NCBI GenBank assembly: GCA_029204045.2
Contig: CM055075.1
Location: 26,061,269 to 26,125,268 of the forward strand
DNA: 64,000 bases
Direction of reading: 5' to 3'
From: Tillandsia leiboldiana
Taxonomy: Eukaryota > Streptophyta > Magnoliopsida > Poales > Bromeliaceae
Every line of letters begins with the position of its first letter. Positions within the stretch are counted from its first letter, which is position 1. This document shows positions 54,701-64,000 of this stretch, piece by piece. The notes under the pieces were generated by a model. That model was not told the origin of the DNA and made no database searches. It saw only the letters and a program-made list of their open reading frames with translations. A program made the position numbers and the translations under genes.

Positions 54701-55477
54701 TGTTGGAGAAAATTTATCTTTTCAAATTAATTCTTTTAAATAATTTAAACTTAATTTAAACTCAAAATATTATAGATAAGTTTAGATGAAGCATGTGAAT
54801 GTAGAGGGTGGCGTGAGCACTGTCCTAGAAGCAAGATGTCCCCTCTACGTGCGAGCTCCGGCAATCACCCCTAGCGATACAAGACCACTGTCACCCCGTC
54901 GGCAACGACTCCGGATGGTGCGTAGCGAACTCAACGTCTTTCAAAGATCCAGCAAAATAAAAACTCAAGAGGAAAATTGCAATGTAAATCTCAGTGTAAT
55001 CTTGTAATTAGAGAGGAAAAAATTATAGCTTAAGAGAAAAAGCTGTCTCTGTTTTCTTAGCTCACTAGCTTCTAATGCTCTCCTTTTAAAGAGCCCACGA
55101 TCCACAGGAGACCAGCTCCAACGGGTCCTTTCTCGGGCAGCCACAAAGGCCCTTCCTAAGGAAGCCTTTGGTAGCCCGAGAAACAAAATCCAAGTAGGCA
55201 TTAAAGGCAAAAGTCAACTGGGCCAAATCCAAAATCGCGCAGGCCGGCCGGCCGTGTGTGTATTGGAAAGCCTTGCTCACAATCCTAACCAATAAATACA
55301 CAAAAGAGGGAGTAAATAAACCACTCTACATGTGATGAATTTCCGATGTGGGACTAAAAACTCACATGTAGAGGAGGAAAAGGGTTTGGGCTCGGCAAAC
55401 CCATGCATATTGGGCTGACCAGAAAAGCACAGGCCAAAACACAAGTTTTGAATCACAAAAACTAATTAAAAACAACA
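54701..55477 (-). mobile_element. LTR-like sequence (solo or 3' LTR), minus orientation
   Basis: On the minus strand it contains TCCCACATCGG (about 55350), a motif frequent near the start of plant LTRs. A TATA-like CTTTAAAAGGAG follows (about 55085), and the sequence ends TTTCTCCAACA at 54701. A start near TGTTGTTTTTAATTAG (55477) is possible. No TSD was found with these bounds. It interrupts extensin-like gene 3. Confidence 0.45.
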
Positions 55478-55662
55478 TCCCACATGATTTAAAACTTGTA
55501 AAAATGAAATACAAATAAAGTAAAGAAATCAAAAACTAAAACAGAGCGGATCCCTTATACCATGTATTCGGGGAAGGTACCTTTCGGGTTTGAACCTTCA
55601 CTTAGTACGGTCTATGCATCCGAGGGCACAATGGTGGACTTCGCCTTGAACCAAGGCGGTGA
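55478..55662. other. Unidentified sequence up to gap
   Basis: Contains ATGGTATAAGGGATCC on the minus strand (55548-55563), which loosely resembles a tRNA-Met primer site. It may therefore be retroelement interior. A 33-codon open frame at 55562 runs into the N run. No domain recognised. Confidence 0.3.
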
Positions 55663-55762
55663 NNNNNNNNNNNNNNNNNNNNNNNNNNNNNNNNNNNNNN
55701 NNNNNNNNNNNNNNNNNNNNNNNNNNNNNNNNNNNNNNNNNNNNNNNNNNNNNNNNNNNNNN
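55663..55762. other. Assembly gap (100 N)
   Basis: 100 N, a placeholder for unknown length. Directly after it the sequence restarts with material matching 42865 onward. Confidence 0.95.
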
Positions 55763-56178
55763 TAATTCCAAACGTGAATGCATGAAAGCTATACCAAATA
55801 AAATTATGAGATTTAAATTATAATCTATAGTATACTCTTGTAGCTAGTTACTATTTGGGATACTATATTTTATGCTTCGTTTCCTAATTCATAGGATATA
55901 TAAGGGGACTACTAATTAAGTTCCTTACCGACATATTATTTGCATAATAATTAATTATATTGAAGTATATACAAATCCCCTGTATGTTTTGGATAGCCAC
56001 AATCTTCCTCCATTTAATATAATTTTGGAGTCTATGTATGGGCCTTCCTCTGCTAGTTCTATGTAAATAAATAGTTTTTTTTATAAAAGCCACCACTTTT
56101 CGTATATAGTAGATCATGCTTTCCACATGTAATTAAGTGAGTTCAAAGCTAATTAATAATTAGTAGTTCACAGTAAAC
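55763..56178. repeat. 390-bp flank segment, copy 3
   Basis: Matches 42868-43289 with many one-base indels (for example TATAATCTATAG for TATATATCTATAG). It is then interrupted by the copia LTR at the same base as copy 1. Confidence 0.85.
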
Positions 56179-57956
56179 TGTTAGATGTATGCCCTAAAAG
56201 TCAACTTGGCCGACACATATATTTTTTTTAGGATATAATTTTGTATTTGACATTTTACATTATGAATGTTATTGGGTTTTTATTTTCATTCGTGTTGTGT
56301 ATGTCCATGGATTGTCCAAGAATACGTATTCTCAAGAGTTGAGAATTTGAGACATGTATCATTAGTGATTAATTCCTAAATGCTCCCGATCGATGGATCA
56401 TCACGGGGGACAGTGATTGATCGAGTGGTGAGATTGGTGAACAGTCGCTTCCCTTTTAGGGTAGCACGAGTCTCGAGTCAACAGTGGGGGACACTGGAGC
56501 GAATGTGCAGGTGGTTGTTGGAGAACAAGGGTACGAGCGTGCTCATCACGAGAAGTCACTTGGATGTCTACTCACTCGTCAGTGACTTACTCGATGTTGC
56601 AGTAGTGTGACTGGTCCTTTGACCTGCGGTGTTCTCGACTATTCACAATGGGATTACTATAGTTTGACTGTACATACACTTGGTCCCTAGCCATTTGGGT
56701 CCTTGCAGTGGGTGCATGTTGGCTACAGTAGATTCGTTGTAGGAATAGGGTGTACACCTATATGGAATCTATCGCCCTTAGTAGAGAAGGGAGGAGTTAG
56801 TCCTATGTGATTTATGAGACCGAGTTTAGAAGACCTTGGCCAAGGCGTAGTAATAACGGAAAGGGTTTCCGATATTAGAAACTCGAGTCGAATAAATTTG
56901 ACATATGACAACCGGTAGGGTTTGACGAGCAATTCCATGACCTTCGTCTAGTTGGGACTCCGGATAGAAAGATTGTATCACACGTTAACTGCACCTAGAG
57001 GTTCAGTATTCCATTCTACTGGAATGCCACTACATGCTGCTAGGCGTCACTGGTGGATTGTGGGACTCATGAGAATTATCTGGATGATCGATAATTCTTA
57101 TTAGGGTGAGTTTGAATAGTTCTAACCCACTGAAAGAGTTTCATCCTATTGTTGATGGTGATCACAATATATCTCACTACCAGATAGAATAGAACCTATG
57201 GGGTCACACACATAAGAGGTTGTGACTGGTCGGATAGTTGGATCGCGATTTTTGAATCGCCTGGGGACTTATTATCAATATATGATAATTGGACTAATTT
57301 GTAATTATTACAAATTAAGAATATTAAAGTGCAAATATTGCAAGAGATGATTTACATAGTTAGTAAGTTGTGAGAGGATTTAAGTGCAAATGTTGCATTA
57401 ATGATTTGATTTGATCAAATTAGGATTGAGTTCAAATCGAATTAAATTAGGATTTAATTGACTGAACCGATTTGGGATAAGATAAACTTAAAATCTAATT
57501 TAAGTTTATCTCAATGTTTATCTTAATAATTATAAAAGATATTATATCCCTCTTTATACATATGAGTTTTTTAAGAAAAAGGGAAAAAAAAAAAAGAAAA
57601 ACCTTAGCCGTCATCTTTTCTCGTCTTCCTCTTTTCTAAATATCCACATTAAAAGAAAGACGTTCTCTGCAAGGGAGCTAGCACCCCGGTGAGAATTTCG
57701 ATCAAGTCAACAATCTCGTGTGGATACCCGTAGAGGCTGGACGCGTGTGCGGCTTCAAGAGAACCAAATTCCACGATCATCAAATTGCGGTGTAGATCTC
57801 CCGCGCAAAGGTGAAGATTAGATCTTCCTCTTCCTTTTAATCTTAGATACATGAGGGATCCTGTTTTGCGTGTTTTTGAGATCAGATCTCAAGTTTTTCA
57901 TATTTGTTTATTTGATTTCTTTTTCCGCTGCGTTTATTTTTGCGCAAAACCTAACA
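56179..57956 (+). mobile_element. Ty1/copia LTR, copy B of repeated block
   Basis: 1778 bp, the same TGTTAG/CTAACA ends and same flank as the LTR at 43290-45071. It differs mainly by scattered single-base indels. Primer site TGGTATCGGAGCC is at 57958-57970. The short frames inside, such as 56380-56610, have no domain. Confidence 0.85.
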
Positions 57957-57970
57957 GTGGTATCGGAGCC

Positions 57971-59576
57971 ATCCTGATGTGATTTAAGATTAAAATTATA
58001 GTTTTGGATATTTTAAATCATTCTTGGTTGATTGAATGATTGTTAAATCGTTTTACCATATTCAAGAATTATTAATTTTGATCAATTCGAAATTATTTTA
58101 ATCCGCAGAATTAAACTAAAATAAAATAACTAAAATAAAATTTTATTTTTTTGTAAAATTTGATGATCTACAATTTTGTTTTTAATTTTTATATAATTTT
58201 GATAAGATCAAATTTATTTTAAAATTTTTATTATATTGATTAGATCAATTTACTTTATTGTAAAATTTGATGAGTATCAAATTTTATATAGTTTTTCACA
58301 TAAGATGTGTAATCATTTATGAGACCAATAGATATTTTGCGGATTAAAATATTGATCAAAATTAACGTTTAGTTAAATCAAACGATTGCTGAGATCATAT
58401 CGTTATGGTGATTTGATCACCTAATTTTCTGGATATTGGTAAACGGTAATTAAAATATTCAAAATAATTATTGTGATTGTGCTGTATAAGATACATATGG
58501 GTCGATGGAGCATGGATAAGCACCAATTTATTTTGATGGACATGGTGGAGGTAGGGATGATGTATTAGGCGGAAATCCTGTAATTGTTTAAATTTGTTTA
58601 AATAAGGATTCTGGGTTAGGGCTGTTGGGTGCCTACGGCAACGAGCCAATTTGATTTAGAACCGACGTGTTCTCATAGATGTAGAGATAAAAGTTATTTT
58701 TATTCTTTAATTGGGTTGTATTATGTATGGTGCACGTCATTGGTTGATTGGTGGGAAGCCGTTAGCACACAACAAGCCCAGATCAAGAACGAGCACTTGA
58801 TGGCGGTCGAATCAAGGGTTGATGGTGATCGAATCAAGTTGTAGCTCCGGATTGGATCAAGAAGTTGAAGACGATCAAACCAATGACGTGCGTGTGCTAG
58901 TATTTATGACCTTAGACCCCGATTCCGGCTCAGTGGCTCGAGCACGAATCTTCCTTTTAGATCCATGATCATCACCGGTTGCATTATATTTGTTTTATGT
59001 GCAGTTAATTTTTATTTGCATGAGATGTAATAAATAAAATTAAATATGAGACCTAAATGCAAATCTCCTCATAATATTAAGTCGAGCGGTCTTCCATCGT
59101 TGTAGAAGTGCGGGTGTCTTTTCTGGTGTTGATTGGCACGGCTGGTTACAGTGGTCAGTTGTATTGGAAAGGCGCAACCACTCTATTAGCATATGATGCT
59201 GCGGAGTAAAGATGGGGTTAGGCCCAATATCTGTCAGGTGAGGGACCCAATGACGGCTTTGCTTACGCGTTTGAACGGTGAGTCTGACTTAACTAAAGAA
59301 TGAGGCCAATATCTTTCAGGTGAGGCCTACAGGATTTAGAGACCGAATATCGCTGCTATTTGCTTAAGAAGCATTGGACAAGTGTTGTCCACTCATTGGT
59401 TTTCGTGTCACCAATATCTGTCAGGTGAGGTGGTGCGGTAAACTGGTAGGACCGTAGTACCACTTGAAACCCTTATCGCGTTGGGTTTTCGTTTTCTCTA
59501 CCCGAGGAGTGTAAGAGACTCGTGGAAATAGTGGGAGGTTAACGTTTGTTTTTTAAAAAATCCCCTAAACAAATTT
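57971..59576 (+). other. Copia leader, copy B
   Basis: Matches 45086-46689 including the three CAGGTGAGG-containing motifs (near 59227, 59309 and 59413). Region 58250-58680 is especially rich in indels compared with copy A, including short insertions and altered words. Confidence 0.8.
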
Positions 59577-60301
59577 ATGAAACAAATACAAATATCTAAT
59601 TTGAATCTTTACTCTCTGCAGAACAAAATGTCCACTTCCAATCCTCTTTCTCGCATTCTCGAAACTAACCGCTTAACCGGAACGAATTATAAAGATTGGC
59701 TTAGGAACTTAAAAATAGTTTTGAGTTCTTAAAAGCTTAGTTATGTTCTCGACCAGAACCCTACCACGTCACCAAACCATCAGGTAAAATAGATGGAGGA
59801 CGATAATAAAGTAAGGTGCTACGTCCTGGCGTCGATGTCAAATAAACTTCAACGCCAGCATGAGGATATGAATACTGCTAAGAAATGCTAACTCACCTCA
59901 AGGAGTTGTATGGTGAGCAAAACCGATCAGCACGTTTTGAAGTGTCCAAAAGACTCTTCAAGCCAAGATGCATGAAGGGTAGTCTGTTCATGATCATTGT
60001 TTGACAATGATCAAAGACCTCGAGGAGCTTGAGAAGCTCGGCATGAAAATGGATACGGAATTGCAAGTTGATTTGATTCTGCAATCTCCTTCCAGATTCA
60101 TATGGACAATTTATTGTAAACTACCATATGAATAAATGGACTGCACCAATGCTGAGTGATTGAACATGTTGGTAACGACTGAGGAAACCTGGAGAGTTCA
60201 AGGGGCTCGGTTTTTGCTGTGGAGCGGGCTTCCTCTTCCAAAAGAAAGTCTAATTGGAAAGAGAAACCCGCAAAGAAACAGAAGAAACCCGCAAAGAAAG
60301 T
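59577..60301 (+). pseudogene. Copia gag fragment, left arm, copy B
   Basis: Matches 46690-47415 with the same stops plus additional one-base indels that fragment the frame. It ends at a palindrome centre near 60304 with the same AAACCCGCAAAGAAA words. Confidence 0.8.
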
Positions 60302-60304
60302 CTT

Positions 60305-61011
60305 TTGTTTCTTTGCGGGTTTCTTCTTCCAATTAAAACTTTCTTTGGAAGAGGGAGCCGCCTCCACAGCAAAAACGAGCCCCTTGAACTCTTCAAGGTT
60401 CCCTCAGTCGTTACCAACATGTTCAATAACTCAACATTGGTGCAGTCCATTTATTCATATGGTAGTTTATAATAAATTGTCCATATGAATCTGGAAGAGA
60501 TTGCAGAATCATATCAACTTGCAATTCCTTATCCATTTTCATGCTGAGCTTCTCAAGCTCCGCGAGGTCTTTGATCATTGTCAAACAATGATCATGAACA
60601 AACTGCCCTTCATGCATCTTGGCTTTGAAGAGTCTTTGGACACTTCAAAACGTTGCTGATCGGCTTTGCTCACCATACAACTCCTTGAGGTGACTAGCAT
60701 TTCATCAGCAGTCTTCATATCCTCATGCTGGCGTGAAGTTCATTTGACATCGACGCCAGGACGTAGCACCTTACTTTATTATCGTCATACCATCCATTTT
60801 ACCTGATGGTTTGGTGACGTGGGAGGGTTCTGGTCGAGAACATAACTAAGTTTTTCAGAACTCAAAACTATTTTTACGTTCCTAAGCCAATTTTTATAAT
60901 TCGTTCCGGTTAAGAGGTTAGTTTCGAGAATGCGAGAAAGAGGATTGGAAGCGGACATTTTGTTCTGCAGCGAGTAAAGATTCAAATTAGATATTGTATT
61001 TGTTCATAATT
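60305..61011 (-). pseudogene. Copia gag, right arm, copy B
   Basis: Counterpart of 47419-48128. The frame is broken by several one-base deletions (near 60640, 60700 and 60735) so only pieces remain: MSASNPLSRILE... at 60960, and MHEGQFVHDHCLTMIKDL at 60617. Confidence 0.8.
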
Positions 61012-62530
61012 TTGTTTTAGGTATTTTTTAAAAAACAAACGTTAACCTCCCACTATTTCCACGAGTCTCTTACACTCCTCGGGTAGAGAAACGGAAACCC
61101 AACTCGATAAAGGTTTCAAGTGGGTACTACGGTCCCACCAATTTACCGCACCACCTCACCTAACAGCTATTAGTGACACGAAAACCAATGAGTGGACAAC
61201 TCTTGTCCAATGCTTCTTAAGCAAATAGCAGCGATATTCGGTCTCTAAGTCCTGTAGGCCTCACCTGACAGATATTGGCCTCATTCTTTAGTTAAGTCAG
61301 ACCCACCGTTCAAACGCGTAAGCAAAGCCGTCATTGGGTCCCTCACCTGACAGATATTGGGCCCAACCCCATCTTTACTCCGCAGCATCATATGCTAATA
61401 GAGTGGTTGTGCCTTTCCAATACAACTGACCACTGTAACTAGCCGTGCCAATCAACACCAGAAAAGACACCCGCACTTCTACAACGATGGAAGACGGCTC
61501 GACTTAATATTTATGAGGAGATTTGTATTTAGGTCTCATATTTAATTTTATTTATTTACATCTCATGCAAATTAAAATAAACTGCACATAAAAACAAATA
61601 TAATGCAACCGGTGATGATCATGGATCTAAAAAGAAAATTCGTGCTCGAGCCACTGAGCTGGAATCGGGGTCTAGGGGTCATAAATACAAGCACACGCAC
61701 GTTATTGGTTTGATCGTCTTCAACTTCTTGATCCAATCCGGAGCTACAACTTGATTCGATCACCATCAACCCTTGATTCGACCGCCATCAAGTGCTCGTC
61801 TCGATCTGGGCTTGTTGTGTGCTAACGGCTTCCCACCAATCAACCAATGACGTGCAACCATACATAATACAACCCAATTAAAGAATAAAATTACTTATAT
61901 CTCTAATCTATTGAGACACGCAGGTCTCTAAATAAAATTGGCTCGTGCTCGCAGGCACCCAAACATCCCTATCACAGAATCCTTAATTTAAACAAATTTA
62001 AAATTACAGAATTCCGCATACACATCATACATCACATGTCCATACAAAATAAAACATCCCTATCACAAAATCCTTAATTTAAACAAATTTAAAATTACAG
62101 AATTCCGCATACACATCATACATCACATGTCCATACAAAATAAATTGGTTGCTATCCATGATCATCACCCATATGTATCTCATGCATCACAATCACAATA
62201 ATTAATTTTGAATATTTTAATTAACCGTTTATCAATTATCCAGAAAAATAGGTGATCAAATCACCATAACGATACGATCTCATCAATCATTTGATTTAAC
62301 TAAACAGTTAATTTTGATCAATATTTTAATCCGTAAAAATATCTATTGATCTCATCAATGATTCACATCTTATGTAAAAAACTATATAAAATTTAATCTC
62401 ATTAAATTTTACAATAAAATAAATTGATCTAATCAATATAATAAAAATTTTAAAATAAATTTTGATCTTATCAAAATTATATAAAAATTAAAAATAAAAT
62501 TTGATCTCATCAAATTTTACAAAAAATAAA
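61012..62530 (-). other. Copia leader, right arm, copy B
   Basis: Nearly base-for-base equal to 48129-49648, including the 91-bp tandem duplication (61967-62149), which is absent from the left arms. This shared derived feature shows that the two blocks have a single origin. Confidence 0.85.
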
Positions 62531-62931
62531 ATTATGAGATTTAAATTATATATCTATAGTACTCTTGTGGTAGCTAGTTACTATTTGGGATACTATATTT
62601 TATGCTTCTTTTCCTAATTCATAGGATATATAAGTGGACTACTTAATTAAGTTCCTATCGACATATATATTTGCATAATTAACTAATTATATTGAAGTAT
62701 ATACAAATCCCCTGTATGTTTTTGGATAGCCACAATCTCCTCCATTTAATATAATTTTTGGAGTCTATGTATAGGGCCTTCCTCTGCTAGTTCTATGTAA
62801 ATAAATAGTTTTTTTATAAAAGCCACCACTTTTCGTATAGTAGATCATGCTTTCCACATGTAATTAATTAAGTGTGTTCAAAGCTAATAATTATTAGTTC
62901 ACAGTAAAACAAAAAAGAAAGAAAAAGAAAT
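62524..62931. repeat. 390-bp flank segment, copy 4 (unoccupied site)
   Basis: Near-identical to copy 2 at 49642-50029, with the same GTG and ATTA additions, and continuing in the same way into AAAAAAGAAAG. Confidence 0.85.
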
Positions 62932-63025
62932 GATCAAATCTCCTAAATGAAACTAACGATATTTGTTGATATTACATACATTGATCAATAGCTAACTAAA
63001 AGGATAACCTAGCTTTTACAGTTTG

Positions 63026-63591
63026 GACAACTTTTGACATTAGACAATCTATTAAAAAGGAGGTGGTTGGAGAGTATAATGTGTATGCTTTGTGGTACTG
63101 AATCAGAAATCGTTGATCATCTGTTCATGAAGTGCGTGTACACAAGATATGTGACGTGAAAGGCATCTAAGGATTTGAACAGTGAGGGAATGGACAATGA
63201 TGTCAAGTGCTTATAGAAAAAGTGGATGATTCGAGGTGGGCCCAGGCCTACAAACAAAAATTTAGTCGAATTATCGACTATCTAGTGGGCGATCTTGTCA
63301 ATTAGAAATAAAATAATCTTCCAACATATATTTACTGATCCTCTACTTGCAGTTACTTGGGTCAAAAGACTTGTTAAGCAGTGGAGGAGATCCGGGGACA
63401 GATTGGCGGGTGCGATCGATGCTCGAAAAATATCACCCTTTTGGATTCCTTGTGACGCTCGAGGAACGTCACCCTCTTTTTTTTTTTTTCTTTTTTTTTT
63501 TCGAGACCTAACTGTTTCGCTACTGTTGTCTAGTTCATTATCTTATGAATAAAACGGGTAACATGCTATTTTTTTTTCTCAAAAAAAAAAA
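63026..63591 (+). pseudogene. 5'-truncated LINE relic, zf-RVT end, copy B
   Basis: Same insertion as 50145-50711, with the same imperfect 19-bp TSD (63007-63025, 63592-63610). It differs by one T near 63537. The sequence to 64000 continues to match 50731-51115 with a few indels. Confidence 0.8.
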
Positions 63592-64000
63592 ACCTAAATT
63601 TTACAGTTTGTACAGCTTTTACATTAATCAATATATAGCTAATCAAAAAGTAATTCTCATGTGTATTATGAATTATGTACATGGGTAATCAAAATTTTCC
63701 ATATTATGAGTGTCATTAAATCAACAACTTAACCCCACAAATGATTCTTTATATATTGTTGGGGGCATTCTCATATACTGCATAAATGAGCTAATTAAAA
63801 TTTTCCATGTTTTGAATATCAATAAATCAACAACCTGTAAAAGCGACATTTTGGAAGGCTTGTTGTAGTTTTCACAACTGCATGGGACCAATGGTGATTA
63901 AATAATTGATTAAAAAAGAGGTGAAACTTTTTTAATCATTGTACTTCATATCAAACTTTAATTGTAAAGTTAATAAATGGAAAGTTAATTTGGAAACTTG

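Noticed and set aside
56380..56610. 76-codon frame inside the copia LTR copy B
   Set aside because: It lies in an LTR and is created by one-base indels relative to the copy at 43290. The corresponding frame is not preserved there.

Overview
The window looks like nuclear DNA from a flowering plant, probably a monocot. It is AT-rich and densely packed with nested LTR retrotransposons, non-LTR relics, small terminal-inverted-repeat (TIR) elements and long (TA)n runs. It holds one recognisable housekeeping gene with plant-style introns and a small family of extensin-like cell-wall genes. Species cannot be fixed from sequence alone; pineapple or a relative is only a guess. Two 100-N runs (3292-3391 and 55663-55762) are assembly gaps.

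Layout. 1-1173: Ty3/gypsy LTR scraps and the 3' end of a Ty1/copia element. 1215-10559: a non-LTR-type retrosequence with a 13-bp target-site duplication (TSD), itself interrupted by a long-LTR element (1473-9905, TSD GCCGT) made mostly of tandem arrays. 10573-11148: solo copia LTR. 11378-11945: LINE relic. 13446-22928 (minus): cytosolic methionyl-tRNA synthetase, 14 exons, 623 codons, with introns full of small elements and a LINE. 23200-23454: hAT-like element. 23654-30343 (minus): young Ty3/gypsy chromovirus-type element (TSD GCATA), coding regions broken. 30560-33000: palindromic small elements and AT-rich arrays. 33609-39661: LTR-like sequence into which a very young Ty1/copia element (34408-39632, TSD CTTTT, one frameshift in integrase) has inserted. 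40685-41616: solo LTR with TSD GATTG. 41851-42576 (minus): extensin-like gene, with two decayed relatives at 52609-53041 and 54343-54700.

42903-51000 contains a 1.78-kb copia LTR, a long untranslated leader and a gag fragment that meets an inverted gag-plus-leader copy at a palindrome near 47419. After the second gap nearly the whole block is repeated at 55763-64000. The first half of the second copy is peppered with single-base indels, so an assembly duplication is as likely as a real segmental duplication.

Only the methionyl-tRNA synthetase and the extensin-like genes are host genes. The rest is a record of layered insertions, with order readable from TSDs. I found no clear new biological system. 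The most unusual structures are the array-rich long-LTR element, the gag/anti-gag palindrome that extends a gag reading frame into its own antisense, and the synthetase gene ending before the C-terminal tRNA-binding domain usual in plants.
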